From contig NZ_NFIN01000009.1 of the NCBI RefSeq assembly GCF_002161765.1, forward strand, positions 49,016 through 113,015: a stretch of DNA of 64,000 nt. Reading direction: 5' to 3'. The notes beneath the pieces were generated by a model. That model made no database searches and had not been told where the DNA came from. It saw only the letters and a list, made by a program, of their open reading frames with translations. The number at the start of each line of letters is the position of its first letter. Position 1 is the first letter of the stretch. This DNA comes from Bacteroides sp. An322 (GTDB taxonomy: Bacteria; Bacteroidota; Bacteroidia; Bacteroidales; Bacteroidaceae). Shown piece by piece: positions 49,296-59,047 of this stretch. Position numbers and translations under genes: made by a program.

Positions 49296-52133
49296 ATGAA
49301 AGAAGAAAAGGAAACAATCAGTGTGCAGGGAGCACGGGTGCACAATTTGAAAAATATAGATGTCGATATCCCGCGCAATAGCCTGACGGTTATCACCGGC
49401 TTGAGCGGAAGCGGAAAGTCTTCATTGGCTTTCGATACCATCTTTGCCGAGGGCCAGCGCAGGTATATCGAGACTTTTTCGGCATACGCCCGCAATTTCT
49501 TGGGAGGAATGGAGCGTCCTGATGTGGATAAGATTACGGGGCTGAGTCCGGTGATTTCCATCGAGCAGAAGACCACGAACAAGAACCCTCGTTCTACGGT
49601 AGGGACCACGACCGAAATCTATGATTACCTGCGTCTGTTGTTCGCTCGTGCCGGCATCGCGTATTCTTATCTTTCGGGTGAGAAAATGGTGAAATACACC
49701 GAAGAGCAGATTCTCGACCTTATCCGGCGTGATTATAAAGGCAAGCGCATTTTCATTCTCGCTCCCTTGGTGCGTACCCGCAAAGGACATTACAAGGAGT
49801 TGTTCGAGCAGGTGCGGAAGAAAGGGTATCTCTATGTACGGGTAGACGGAGAGGTGAAGGAAATTGTGCACGGCATGAAGCTGGACCGTTATAAGAACCA
49901 CGATATCGAGGTGGTTATCGATAAGACCGTGGTGACGGATAAGGAGGAGAAGCGTTTGAAACAAAGCGTGGCTACGGCGATGCAGCAGGGCGACGGGTTA
50001 TTGATGATATTGGATGCGCAGACCGAAAGCGTGCGCCATTATAGCAAGCGGTTGATGTGTCCCGTGACAGGGCTTTCGTATAAGGAACCGGCTCCGCATA
50101 ATTTCTCTTTCAATTCGCCTCAGGGCGCGTGTCCGCGGTGCAAAGGATTGGGTTATGTCAACCTGATAGATATCGATAAAGTGATTCCCGACCGCTCTCT
50201 ATCGGTCTACGAAGGGGCTATCGCTCCCTTGGGAAAGTATAAGAACGGCATGATATTCTGGCAAATCGAGGCTTTGCTTGAGCGGTACGAAGCGTCCTTA
50301 AAGACACCGGTATGCGAGTTGCCCGAAGATGCTATCAACGAGATTTTGTATGGATGCGACGAGCGTTTGAAGATAAAGAGCGCGTTGATACATGCCTCGT
50401 CTGATTATTTTGTCACTTATGAGGGGATTGTGAAGTACATCCAGCTGATGCAGGAAAGAGACGCTTCGGCTACGGCTCAGAAATGGGCAGACCAGTTTGC
50501 CAAGACCGATGTGTGTCCCGAATGCAAAGGGGCGCGGTTGAATAAAGAAGCGTTGCATTTCCGCATCCATGATAAGAATATCTACCAGCTGGCTACGATG
50601 GATATCAGCGAGTTATATGCTTGGTTGCAGAACGTAGAGCCTTTCTTGGAGGAGAAGCAACGCTTGATTGCTACGGAAATCTTGAAGGAAATCCGCACCC
50701 GGTTGAAGTTCTTGCTGGATGTGGGTTTGGATTACCTTTCGCTCAACCGTTCTTCGGTCAGTCTTTCGGGAGGAGAGAGCCAGCGCATCCGTTTGGCTAC
50801 ACAAATCGGGTCTCAACTGGTGAATGTGTTGTATATCTTAGACGAGCCGAGCATCGGGCTTCACCAGCGAGATAATATCCGCCTGATAAACTCCTTAAAG
50901 GAATTGCGCGACTTGGGCAATACCGTGATAGTGGTAGAGCATGATAAGGACATGATGCTTGCGGCAGATTATGTGGTGGATATGGGACCGAAAGCCGGAC
51001 GCTTGGGAGGTGAAGTGGTCTTTGCCGGAACGCCTGAGCAGATGTTGAAGACCAGTACATTGACTTCGCAATACCTTAACGGACAGATGCAGATTGAAGT
51101 GCCTGCCAAACGCAGGGAGGGAAACGGGAAGTCGATTTGGATTCGGGGAGCGAAAGGGAATAACCTGAAGCATATCGATGTGGAATTTCCTTTGGGTAAG
51201 CTGATTTGCGTGACCGGAGTGTCTGGAAGCGGGAAATCTACGTTGATTAATGATACGTTGCAACCCATTCTTTCGCAACATTTTTACCGTTCGTTGCAAG
51301 ACCCTTTGCCTTACGATTCGATAGAAGGGTTGGAATATATTGATAAGGTGGTCAATGTCGACCAGTCTCCCTTAGGGCGCACGCCTCGTTCCAATCCGGC
51401 GACTTATACGGGCGTATTTAGTGACATCCGGAATCTCTTCGTGAGCCTTCCCGAAGCGAAGATGCGCGGCTATAAGCCCGGACGTTTTTCGTTTAATGTA
51501 GCGGGAGGCAGATGTGAGGCATGTGGAGGAAACGGATATAAGATTATCGAGATGAATTTCTTGCCTGATGTCATGGTGCCTTGCGAAGTGTGCCATGGTA
51601 AACGGTACAATCGGGAGACCTTGGAGGTGCGTTTCAAGGGAAAATCCATTGCTGATGTGCTGGATATGACCATTAACCGTGCGGTAGAGTTTTTCGAGAA
51701 TGTGCCTCAGATATTGAATAAGATAAAGGTGTTGCAAGAAGTAGGGTTGGGCTACATCAAGTTGGGCCAGCCTTCTACGACCTTATCGGGAGGCGAGAGC
51801 CAACGGGTAAAATTAGCAACGGAACTCTCGAAACGAGATACGGGCAAAACGCTTTACATCTTAGACGAGCCGACCACAGGTTTGCATTTCGAAGATATCC
51901 GTGTATTAATGAATGTATTAAACCGCTTGGTAGACAAGGGAAATACGGTCATCGTTATCGAGCATAACCTGGACGTAATCAAGATGGCGGACTATATTAT
52001 CGATATGGGACCGGAAGGTGGAAGGGGAGGAGGCGAAGTGCTTTCTACCGGTACACCCGAAGAAGTGGCGTTAAGCCCTAAAGGCTATACACCTAAGTTT
52101 TTGAAGGAAGAATTGAAGATATGTTGTCATTGA
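49296..52133 (+). CDS. uvrA: Excinuclease ABC subunit A
   Basis: UvrA recognises DNA lesions in nucleotide excision repair and loads UvrB. Both ATP sites are intact: [12 protein letters not shown] and [12 protein letters not shown], each with a signature [10 protein letters not shown]. The zinc modules (CPVTGLSYK with CPRCKG, and [10 protein letters not shown] with CEVCHG) are present. The length (945) is normal. Confidence 0.97.
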   Translation: MKEEKETISVQGARVHNLKNIDVDIPRNSLTVITGLSGSGKSSLAFDTIFAEGQRRYIETFSAYARNFLGGMERPDVDKITGLSPVISIEQKTTNKNPRSTVGTTTEIYDYLRLLFARAGIAYSYLSGEKMVKYTEEQILDLIRRDYKGKRIFILAPLVRTRKGHYKELFEQVRKKGYLYVRVDGEVKEIVHGMKLDRYKNHDIEVVIDKTVVTDKEEKRLKQSVATAMQQGDGLLMILDAQTESVRHYSKRLMCPVTGLSYKEPAPHNFSFNSPQGACPRCKGLGYVNLIDIDKVIPDRSLSVYEGAIAPLGKYKNGMIFWQIEALLERYEASLKTPVCELPEDAINEILYGCDERLKIKSALIHASSDYFVTYEGIVKYIQLMQERDASATAQKWADQFAKTDVCPECKGARLNKEALHFRIHDKNIYQLATMDISELYAWLQNVEPFLEEKQRLIATEILKEIRTRLKFLLDVGLDYLSLNRSSVSLSGGESQRIRLATQIGSQLVNVLYILDEPSIGLHQRDNIRLINSLKELRDLGNTVIVVEHDKDMMLAADYVVDMGPKAGRLGGEVVFAGTPEQMLKTSTLTSQYLNGQMQIEVPAKRREGNGKSIWIRGAKGNNLKHIDVEFPLGKLICVTGVSGSGKSTLINDTLQPILSQHFYRSLQDPLPYDSIEGLEYIDKVVNVDQSPLGRTPRSNPATYTGVFSDIRNLFVSLPEAKMRGYKPGRFSFNVAGGRCEACGGNGYKIIEMNFLPDVMVPCEVCHGKRYNRETLEVRFKGKSIADVLDMTINRAVEFFENVPQILNKIKVLQEVGLGYIKLGQPSTTLSGGESQRVKLATELSKRDTGKTLYILDEPTTGLHFEDIRVLMNVLNRLVDKGNTVIVIEHNLDVIKMADYIIDMGPEGGRGGGEVLSTGTPEEVALSPKGYTPKFLKEELKICCH

Positions 52134-52137
52134 GAAA

Positions 52138-52222
52138 TTGAACACAGAGACACAAAGACTTAGAGAATACGATTTCTGTATATGAAAATAAAAACTCTGT
52201 GCCTCTATGTTTCTGTGTTCTA
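52138..52222. repeat. Family A inverted repeat, copy A8
   Basis: Arms TTGAACACAGAGACACAAAG and CCTCTATGTTTCTGTGTTC are inverted with several mismatches and a spacer of about 25 bases. It separates uvrA from ybaK. Confidence 0.8.
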
Positions 52223-52241
52223 ATTTATTTTGAATAGGACT

Positions 52242-52715
52242 ATGAAAGTAAATAAAACCAATGTAGCCCGTTTGCTAGATAAGGCAAAGGTGGCATACGA
52301 ATTGATTCCATACGAAGTGGACGAGAACGATTTGAGTGCGGTGCATGTAGCCGCTTCGTTGGGTGAAGACATTGATTGTGTATTTAAGACCCTTGTGCTT
52401 CATGGGGACAAGAGCGGGTATTTCGTGTGTGTCATACCTGGCGAGCACGAAGTCGACTTGAAATTAGCGGCTAAGGTATCGGGCAATAAGAAGTGCGACC
52501 TTATCCCGATGAAGGAGTTGCTTCCGCTCACGGGCTATATCCGTGGGGGATGTTCGCCTATCGGGATGAAGAAACATTTCCCTACCTATATCCACAAGAC
52601 TTGCTTGGATTTTCCTTTTATCTATGTTAGTGCCGGTATACGTGGGCTTCAAATTAAATTAGCTCCGCAAGACTTGATTCGGGAAGCAAGGGCGGAGGTG
52701 GCAACTCTCTTTTGA
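52242..52715 (+). CDS. ybaK: Cys-tRNA(Pro)/Cys-tRNA deacylase YbaK
   Basis: YbaK hydrolyses mischarged Cys-tRNA-Pro. Conserved parts are NVARLLDKAKVAYEL, VFKTLVLHGDKSGYFVCVIPG, LAAKVSGNKKCDLIP and TGYIRGGCSPIGMKK (cut from longer stretches). Length 157 is standard. The ATG at 52242 is chosen; the frame extends four codons upstream to a TTG. It follows uvrA through the repeat and may be cotranscribed with it. Confidence 0.93.
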   Translation: MKVNKTNVARLLDKAKVAYELIPYEVDENDLSAVHVAASLGEDIDCVFKTLVLHGDKSGYFVCVIPGEHEVDLKLAAKVSGNKKCDLIPMKELLPLTGYIRGGCSPIGMKKHFPTYIHKTCLDFPFIYVSAGIRGLQIKLAPQDLIREARAEVATLF

Positions 52716-52720
52716 GTGAA

Positions 52721-52796
52721 TAGTTAATAATGAATAGTTAATAACGGTGTGTGTGATAAAAGCCATGCCTCGTTATTAACTATTCATTATTAACTA
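52721..52796. repeat. Family D inverted repeat, complete copy
   Basis: Perfect 26-base arms (52721-52746 and 52771-52796) made of the 14-base unit TAGTTAATAATGAA, spacer 24 bases. It lies between the convergent ybaK and glycerate kinase genes. The right arm encodes the last codons of the kinase. Confidence 0.9.
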
Positions 52797-53913
52797 TTAA
52801 CTCCCTTCCAATTGCCCTTCGTATGTTTTCCCGTGTTACCTCCGGTCGCATGGCTTCTTCAAGAGGCAAGTTATCCGGTGATATTTTGACGATTCGGGCG
52901 AATCCCATTTGCTGGAGGCATGCTTTATCTTCTACTTTTCCGGCTATCAGCATGACGGGGATGTTGGCTTTTTTCGCTCTTTTCAATACACCCGCTGGGA
53001 CTTTTCCTTCGGCGGTTTGCCTGTCTGCTTTTCCTTCGCCGGTGATAATCCAGTCGGCATTCGTTATTTTCCGGTCAAAATCTACGGCGTCCAATAGCAG
53101 GTCGATGCCCGATTGCAAATGGGCTTGTAGGAAGGTGGCGAATGCTCCGCCCAATCCTCCGGCTGCTCCAGCTCCCTTTACCTTATTTATATTATAGGAG
53201 AAATCACGCTCGATGAGAAGGGCTAAATGCCGCATGCCTTCATCCAGTTGGCGGATTTGCTCTTCGCTCGCTCCTTTTTGCCGGGCAAAGACGTATGCGG
53301 CTCCTTGCGGTCCGCAGAACGGGTTTTGCACATCGCAAGCTACGATGAACGTGGCTTCCTTTAGTGCCGGATGCAGGTGGTTGAGGTCGATACGTGCGAT
53401 TTGTTCCATGATTTTCCCTCCTTGTTCTAATTCGTTTCCCTGCTTATCATATAGATGTGCTCCAAGTACTTGCATCATGCCCATGCCTGCATCGTTTGTA
53501 GCACTTCCTCCGATGCCGATAATGAACCGGCGGAATCCTTTTTCTAATGCGTCCTTTATCAGTTCTCCTGTGCCATACGTGCTGGTCTCCATCGGATTCC
53601 GTTCGATAGGGGAGAGGGTGGTCAATCCGTTTATCTCAGCCATTTCGATGATTGCGGTCCGTTGGTCTCCCAATATGCCATACCGTGTCGGGCGTATCCG
53701 CATCAACGGGTCGTGGGCTTGGGTGGATACGAATGTCCCTTGTGTTGCCTCTATCAGTGTGTCGAGCATACCTTCGCCTCCGTCGGCAATGGGGATGCAT
53801 ACGGTTTGACAAGAGGGCAGGATGCGGTGTATTTCTTCGGCGATGCATTGCTCTATTTCTTTCGAAGAGAGGCATCCTTTGAACGAATCGATAGCCAAAA
53901 CAATCTTTTTCAT
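52780..53913 (-). CDS. Glycerate kinase
   Basis: The sequence is of the GarK/GlxK type, making phosphoglycerate from glycerate and ATP. It begins KIVLAIDSFKGCLSS and has PIADGGEGMLDTL, GIGGSATNDAGMGMMQVLG, KVKGAGAAGGLGGAF and WIITGEGKADRQTAEGKVP (long motifs truncated at natural breaks). The last residues LIVNNE and the stop are encoded inside the family D repeat, so the natural C-terminus seems to have been replaced or extended. The promoter-like TATTTTTG is at 53937-53944, overlapping that of the transporter gene. Confidence 0.93.
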   Translation of the reverse strand: MKKIVLAIDSFKGCLSSKEIEQCIAEEIHRILPSCQTVCIPIADGGEGMLDTLIEATQGTFVSTQAHDPLMRIRPTRYGILGDQRTAIIEMAEINGLTTLSPIERNPMETSTYGTGELIKDALEKGFRRFIIGIGGSATNDAGMGMMQVLGAHLYDKQGNELEQGGKIMEQIARIDLNHLHPALKEATFIVACDVQNPFCGPQGAAYVFARQKGASEEQIRQLDEGMRHLALLIERDFSYNINKVKGAGAAGGLGGAFATFLQAHLQSGIDLLLDAVDFDRKITNADWIITGEGKADRQTAEGKVPAGVLKRAKKANIPVMLIAGKVEDKACLQQMGFARIVKISPDNLPLEEAMRPEVTRENIRRAIGRELIVNNE

Positions 53914-53932
53914 AACGTACTGAGTTTATTCC

Positions 53933-53963
53933 TTTGCAAAAATAAGTAATTTTCATACCTTTG
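53933..53963 (+). promoter_or_regulatory. Promoter of the POT transporter gene, overlapping a divergent one
   Basis: TTTG (53933-53936) stands exactly 19 bases before TACCTTTG (53956-53963). On the other strand TATTTTTG (53937-53944) lies within the same stretch, 24 bases from the glycerate kinase start, so the two promoters exclude each other. Confidence 0.82.
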
Positions 53964-54008
53964 TCCGTGGAAAAATGTTTTTTTATTAATCTTAAATAGT
54001 TTACATGT

Positions 54009-55541
54009 ATGTTTGAAGGACAACCTAAAGGTCTTTATGCGCTGGCGCTCGCCAATACGGGTGAACGTTTCGGCTATTACACAATGCTGGCTATCTTCGT
54101 TTTGTTCTTGATGGACAACTTCGGCATGTCGCCGAGTACAGCCGGTAACATTTATGCCATGTTTTTGGCTTTAGTTTATTTTTTACCGTTCATAGGAGGT
54201 ATTCTTGCCGATAAGTTCGGCTATGGGCGTATGGTGACGGTGGGCGTCATTGCGATGTTTGCCGGTTATGTATTGTTGGCACTTCCGATGGGAAGCAGTA
54301 CGATGGGGCTGGTGGCTATGTTTGCCGCATTAGTCGTAATCAGTTGCGGTACAGGGCTTTTTAAAGGAAACCTGCAAGTGATGGTCGGTAATTTGTACGA
54401 TGACCCTCGTTATGCCAAACGGCGCGATTCGGCGTTCAGCATCTTCTATATGGCTATCAATATCGGTGCGCTCTTTGCTCCGACGGCTGCGGTAGAGATT
54501 ATGAAATACGCGCAAACCAGTTGGGGCGTGAGCGAGAATGATTCGTATCACTTCGCGTTTGCCGTGGCTTGTGTTTCGTTGATTGTTTCCATGGCTATTT
54601 ATTACGGATTCCGCAGCACGTTCCGCCATGTGGAAGGAGGAAGCGTGAAAGTGGATAAAAACGCGAATGCGGCTACCGAAAAGCACGAAGAGCTTTCTCC
54701 GCGCGAGACAAAAGACCGTATCGTGGCTTTGTGTCTGGTATTTGCCGTAGTGATTTTCTTCTGGATGGCGTTCCATCAGAATGGTTTGACACTGACTTAT
54801 TTCGCTAAGCAATTTACCGCACGCAGCTCGGAAGGATTGGAGAGCATGATGTTCAGCGTATGGAACTTGGTAGCGGTGATTTTCATTGTTTATGCTTTGT
54901 TCTCTCTTTTCCAGTCGAAGACAGGAAAGGGCAAGCTTATTTCGGGCATCGTTATCTTGGCTGCATTGGTCTTCTTGGGCTACCGTTATGCGGCTCTTCC
55001 CGAAACCACTCCGGTCGACGCTCCTATCTTCCAGCAGTTTAATCCGTTCTTTGTCGTAGCCCTTACACCGGTATCTATGGCGATATTCGGCTCGTTGGCA
55101 GCTCGTGGCAAAGAGCCTTCCGCTCCCCGTAAGATTGGTTTGGGTATGCTGGTGGCAGCCTGCGGGTATGTGCTTATGTTGGCTGCTTCTGTCGGCTTGC
55201 TTTGTCCTACCGATCAGGCACAAGCCATCGAGGCTGGAACCGCTTCGTTCGTATCGCCCAACTGGCTGGTATCGACTTATTTGGTATTGACGTTTGCCGA
55301 ATTGTTGCTTTCGCCGATGGGTATCTCGTTCGTATCGAAAGTGGCTCCTCCTAAGTATAAGGGTATGATGATGGGTGGCTGGTTCGTGGCTACGGCTATC
55401 GGTAATTACCTTACTTCGGTGGCTTCTTGGCTTTGGGGTGATATGCCGCTTTACGTGGTATGGGGCACGCTGATGGTGCTTTGCCTCTTGGCAGCCCTGT
55501 TCATCTTCTCGGTAATGAAACGTTTAGAGAAAGTGGCATAA
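54009..55541 (+). CDS. POT/PTR-family peptide transporter
   Basis: The protein is a proton-coupled oligopeptide transporter of the major facilitator fold with about 12-14 hydrophobic segments. The start LALANTGERFGYYTMLAIF contains the family motif ExxERF, but the first glutamate is asparagine (NTGER). Later family features such as KGNLQVMVGNLYDDP and SPMGISFVSKVAPPKYKG are clear. Length 510 fits. The ATG at 54009 is chosen because ATG 54005 leads to a stop. It is single, with its own promoter and terminator. Confidence 0.92.
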   Translation: MFEGQPKGLYALALANTGERFGYYTMLAIFVLFLMDNFGMSPSTAGNIYAMFLALVYFLPFIGGILADKFGYGRMVTVGVIAMFAGYVLLALPMGSSTMGLVAMFAALVVISCGTGLFKGNLQVMVGNLYDDPRYAKRRDSAFSIFYMAINIGALFAPTAAVEIMKYAQTSWGVSENDSYHFAFAVACVSLIVSMAIYYGFRSTFRHVEGGSVKVDKNANAATEKHEELSPRETKDRIVALCLVFAVVIFFWMAFHQNGLTLTYFAKQFTARSSEGLESMMFSVWNLVAVIFIVYALFSLFQSKTGKGKLISGIVILAALVFLGYRYAALPETTPVDAPIFQQFNPFFVVALTPVSMAIFGSLAARGKEPSAPRKIGLGMLVAACGYVLMLAASVGLLCPTDQAQAIEAGTASFVSPNWLVSTYLVLTFAELLLSPMGISFVSKVAPPKYKGMMMGGWFVATAIGNYLTSVASWLWGDMPLYVVWGTLMVLCLLAALFIFSVMKRLEKVA

Positions 55542-55566
55542 ATTTGAATTGAATTCTATAAAATGT

Positions 55567-55616
55567 AAAGACGCTAAAGTGCGGAGTTTTTGGTTTCCCG
55601 CTTTAGCGTCTTTTTT
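55567..55616 (+). terminator. Terminator of the POT transporter gene
   Basis: AAAGACGCTAAAGTGCGG and CCGCTTTAGCGTCTTT pair with one bulge, followed by a T run. It lies 26 bases after the stop. Confidence 0.92.
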
Positions 55617-55630
55617 ATGTTTTGTAGTCA

Positions 55631-55728
55631 AAAAAATGCATACGGCTTCATCTGCCTACGAAGCAGGGTTCATAAGCGTATGAAGCAGGGTTCGTAGCCC
55701 GATGAACCTTGCTTCATTTATTTATGCA
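55631..55728. repeat. Family F tandem mini-hairpins, copy F3
   Basis: It begins ATGCATACGGCTTCATCTGC and continues with units like TACGAAGCAGGGTTCAT and GTATGAAGCAGGGTTCGTAG. It lies between the transporter terminator and the 3' end of the DUF4369 gene. Confidence 0.78.
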
Positions 55729-55770
55729 TTTATATGTACTTGATTTGGGATGTACTGTGTTTAGATAAGT

Positions 55771-56472
55771 TTATTGCACCGCCTGCAATTTATCCATATT
55801 GGTTTGGGCAATAGAGATGAATTCTTTAATCATCGGATTTTCCTTGAAAGAGGCGGGGGCATCGTTGATGATTTCTTTCATAACGGGGGTGAGGACGGGA
55901 TAGGGCATACCGTAGCACATGATGATGAAGACTTCCGGTCCCAATACGTTTTCATAGTTGGTTTGGATAAAACTTTTGGCAAGGCTATCCATTTGTGATG
56001 CCACATCTTGGCGTTGCTTCTCGATTTCTTTTTGGACTTCATCGGGATTCCTGCCGTCCAGAATCATGCGGGCTTCCAGATGTTCCACTTCATCGGCACG
56101 GTCGCTCAAGGAATTGCGGTGGATGATAAATTGATTGAAGCTATCGTTCAAGGGAGTGCCTTGGATTGTGAATCCTGCATTGTTGATATTGATGTCGATT
56201 TTGCCTTCTTCAATCACTAGAGGCATGATACAATTATCGTCCATAAAGAGGGAAGCTACAACGGTCGAATCGACCTTTCCTTCCATTTTGAACAATCCGT
56301 GTATGACCTCTGCCGAATCAATATTGACCAGCTTATCGCCTGAAGGTACTTTGATGAAAAGCATTTTACCGTCAAGGCTCGAAACCGATGATACGCCTTC
56401 TATCTTGTACTTCTTTCCGCAGGAAGTACAAAATATCGCACAAAAGAATAAGAATAAATATAACTTATACAT
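55771..56472 (-). CDS. DUF4369 lipoprotein
   Basis: The lipoprotein signal ends FCTSC followed by GKKYKIEG. The body has the DUF4369 pattern (DGKMLFIKVPSGDKLVNIDS, then VIHGLFKMEGKVDS and IDININNAGFTIQGTPLND). A thioredoxin domain, which often follows DUF4369, is missing; the C-terminal 100 residues are helical. Function unknown. The ATG at 56472 is chosen, because the lipobox must be near the N-terminus. A -7 element TACCTTTG is at 56501-56508. Confidence 0.85.
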   Translation of the reverse strand: MYKLYLFLFFCAIFCTSCGKKYKIEGVSSVSSLDGKMLFIKVPSGDKLVNIDSAEVIHGLFKMEGKVDSTVVASLFMDDNCIMPLVIEEGKIDININNAGFTIQGTPLNDSFNQFIIHRNSLSDRADEVEHLEARMILDGRNPDEVQKEIEKQRQDVASQMDSLAKSFIQTNYENVLGPEVFIIMCYGMPYPVLTPVMKEIINDAPASFKENPMIKEFISIAQTNMDKLQAVQ

Positions 56473-56784
56473 GCAACAAAGCCTTTTAGAATTCACGTGG
56501 CAAAGGTATAACGTTTCGGTTTTCCGTGGAAATAAATTATCAAAAATTAAACTTAATAGGGGATTATTACAAGACCTTTTGCGGAACGGCTGGGGGTGGA
56601 TGCCGTCATGCAAATAGTTGCCTTTGATGTTTTAGTTATATGAAACGGGCATTTTACTTAACTGGAATGGAAAATGAAGCAGGTTGGGTAAACAAATGTA
56701 AGTGTAAGAGAATAATTTTCCATATTTTGTATTATCTTTGTCGCTCGCTTATATAATTGAATCGAATATTAATGTAATAACAAA
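56473..56784. other. Intergenic region between the DUF4369 and DPP7 genes
   Basis: About 310 bases between divergent genes. On the minus strand TACCTTTG (56501-56508) serves the lipoprotein; on the plus strand TATCTTTG (56733-56740) serves DPP7, 45 bases before its start. The -33 elements are poor. No gene or repeat was recognised in the rest. Confidence 0.6.
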
Positions 56785-58950
56785 ATGAAAAAACTAAAAG
56801 TTCTGGCACTCGCACTGATTTGTGCGGTATTCTCGCCGGCAAAAGCCGACGAAGGGATGTGGCTCCTCCAATTGATGCAGGAGCAGAACCTTGCCGACCG
56901 TATGAAGGCGCAAGGTTTGAAGATTGAGGTGGATGATATTTATAGCCCGAACCGCGTGGCGTTAAAAGATGCCGTGGGTATCTTCGGGCGTGGATGTACG
57001 GGAGAAATTATTTCGCCCGACGGGTTGATTCTGACTAACCACCATTGCGGATACGATGCTATCCAGCAACATAGTTCGGTAGAGCATGATTACCTGACCG
57101 ATGGCTTTTGGGCAAAGAACCGTTCGGAAGAGCTTCCCACTCCGGGATTGACCTTTAAGTTTGTGGAACGTATTGTGGATGTAACCGACCAGGTAAATCA
57201 GGATATTAAGGACGGGAAGGTGACGGAACTCAATTCATTCGGTTCCGAATACTTGAAGAAGTTGGCGGATGAGGCATTGAAGAAGAGCGACCTGAAAGGA
57301 AAACCGGGTATCTCTACGCAGGCATTGCCTTTCTATGAAGGAAACAAGTTCTACCTGTTCTTCATTAAGACATATAGCGATGTGCGTATGGTTGCTGCTC
57401 CTCCTTCGTCTATCGGTAAGTTCGGAGGCGAAACGGATAACTGGATGTGGCCCCGTCATACGGGCGACTTCTCAATGTTCCGTATCTATGCCGATAAGAA
57501 TGGCGACCCTGCTCCGTATAGTGCCGAGAATGTGCCTTTGAAGGTAAAGAAGCATTTGGCTATCTCTTTGAAGGGCTTGCAGGAAGGTGATTATGCGATG
57601 ATTATGGGATTCCCCGGAAGCACCAGCCGCTATCTGACTCAAAGCGAAGTGAAGCTCCGTATGGACGGAACCAATACGCCGCGCATTCAGGTGCGCGAGG
57701 CACGTCAGGATGTGTTGCGTAAGGAGATGGCTGCCAGCGATAAGGTTCGTATCCAATATGCCAGCAAGTTCGCTTCGTCCAGCAATTACTGGAAGAATTC
57801 CATCGGTATGAACAAGGCTATCGTGGATAACCGTGTATTGGAAACCAAGGCAGAACAGGAAGCCAACTTTGCTAAGTTCGCGAAAGAAAAGAACAATGCC
57901 GATTATGCTTCGGTGGTGGCTAAAATCGATGAGTATGTAACTAGAGTGACTCCGCTAGCCAAGCAATTGACTTATTTCACCGAAACTTTCCGTTCAGGCA
58001 TCGAGTTTGGTGCTACTTATTTGATTTTCGATAACCTGAAGGTTGCGCTTGAAAAGAACAAGAAGAAAGATATCGAGAAAGCATTGGAGCAATTGAAAGA
58101 AGGATATGCCAATGTGCATAACAAGGATTATGACCATGAAGTGGATCGCAAGGTGGCTAAGGTCTTGATTCCGCTTTATGCCAAGAGCGTGCCTGCAGAT
58201 GCGCTTCCCGCTTTCTATGAGACTATTAAGACGAAATATAATGGCGATTACAATGCTTATATCGATGCCTTGTATGATACCAGCATTTTCTCTAACCAGA
58301 AGAATTTCGATGCGTTTCTTGCCAATCCGACACTGGAAGCTATCAACAATGACTTGGCGGTCCAGTATTCGACCAGCAAGAATGAAATGTTACAGAAGTT
58401 ATACGAAGACTATGACAAGGCTTGTGGCGATATCGACTTGCTCCACAAGACCTACGTACGCGGCTTGTGCGAAATGTATGCTCCTACGCCGAAAGCTCCG
58501 GATGCCAACTTCACTATCCGCTTGACTTACGGTAATGTGAAGTCGTATGACCCGAAAGACGGTGTACATTATAAATATTATACGACCTTGAAGGGTGTAA
58601 TGGAAAAGGAAGACCCCAACAATCCGGAGTTCGTGGTTCCCGCAAAATTGAAGGAACTTTATGCTACGAAGAATTATGGACGCTATGCCTTGCCTAATGG
58701 TGAAATGCCGACTTGCTTCCTGACCACAAACGACATTACGGGCGGTAATTCGGGTTCTCCGGTGATGAACGGAAACGGTGAATTGATTGGTGCTGCTTTC
58801 GATGGAAACTGGGAATCGCTTTCGGGTGATATTAATTTCGATAACAATCTCCAGCGTTGCATCGCCGTGGATATCCGCTACGTGTTGTTCATCGTGGAGA
58901 AACTGGGCGGATGCAAGAACCTGATTGATGAAATGACGATAGTAGAATAA
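56785..58950 (+). CDS. dpp7: S46 family dipeptidyl-peptidase, DPP7 type
   Basis: This is an S46 serine peptidase of the periplasm that releases dipeptides from peptide N-termini. The signal peptide ends SPAKAD. The triad histidine is in [13 protein letters not shown], the aspartate in [12 protein letters not shown], and the serine in [11 protein letters not shown] (about 656). The residue 18 positions after the serine, which decides specificity, is glycine (FDGNW), as in DPP7, so hydrophobic residues are accepted at P1. A second S46 gene of the acidic type follows. Length 721 is standard. Confidence 0.93.
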   Translation: MKKLKVLALALICAVFSPAKADEGMWLLQLMQEQNLADRMKAQGLKIEVDDIYSPNRVALKDAVGIFGRGCTGEIISPDGLILTNHHCGYDAIQQHSSVEHDYLTDGFWAKNRSEELPTPGLTFKFVERIVDVTDQVNQDIKDGKVTELNSFGSEYLKKLADEALKKSDLKGKPGISTQALPFYEGNKFYLFFIKTYSDVRMVAAPPSSIGKFGGETDNWMWPRHTGDFSMFRIYADKNGDPAPYSAENVPLKVKKHLAISLKGLQEGDYAMIMGFPGSTSRYLTQSEVKLRMDGTNTPRIQVREARQDVLRKEMAASDKVRIQYASKFASSSNYWKNSIGMNKAIVDNRVLETKAEQEANFAKFAKEKNNADYASVVAKIDEYVTRVTPLAKQLTYFTETFRSGIEFGATYLIFDNLKVALEKNKKKDIEKALEQLKEGYANVHNKDYDHEVDRKVAKVLIPLYAKSVPADALPAFYETIKTKYNGDYNAYIDALYDTSIFSNQKNFDAFLANPTLEAINNDLAVQYSTSKNEMLQKLYEDYDKACGDIDLLHKTYVRGLCEMYAPTPKAPDANFTIRLTYGNVKSYDPKDGVHYKYYTTLKGVMEKEDPNNPEFVVPAKLKELYATKNYGRYALPNGEMPTCFLTTNDITGGNSGSPVMNGNGELIGAAFDGNWESLSGDINFDNNLQRCIAVDIRYVLFIVEKLGGCKNLIDEMTIVE

Positions 58951-58967
58951 TAAATATATTTTTAGAA

Positions 58968-59044
58968 GAAACGCAGATTAACGCAGATTTCCGCGGATTG
59001 ATAAAATTTTAATAATCTGCGAAAATCTGCGTTAATCTGCGTTT
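58968..59044. repeat. Family B inverted repeat, copy B3
   Basis: The arms start GAAACGCAGATTAACGCAGA and end CTGCGTTAATCTGCGTTT, with 10-base units and a short AT-rich loop (about 16 bases). It fills the gap between the two dipeptidyl-peptidase genes and ends at the second start codon's leader, so it would fold in their common mRNA. Confidence 0.9.
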
Positions 59045-59047
59045 AAA

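Noticed and set aside
54330..55223. Reading frame of 297 codons antisense to the POT transporter
   Set aside because: It is a shadow of the transporter gene, rich in His and Arg as expected from the complement of membrane codons.
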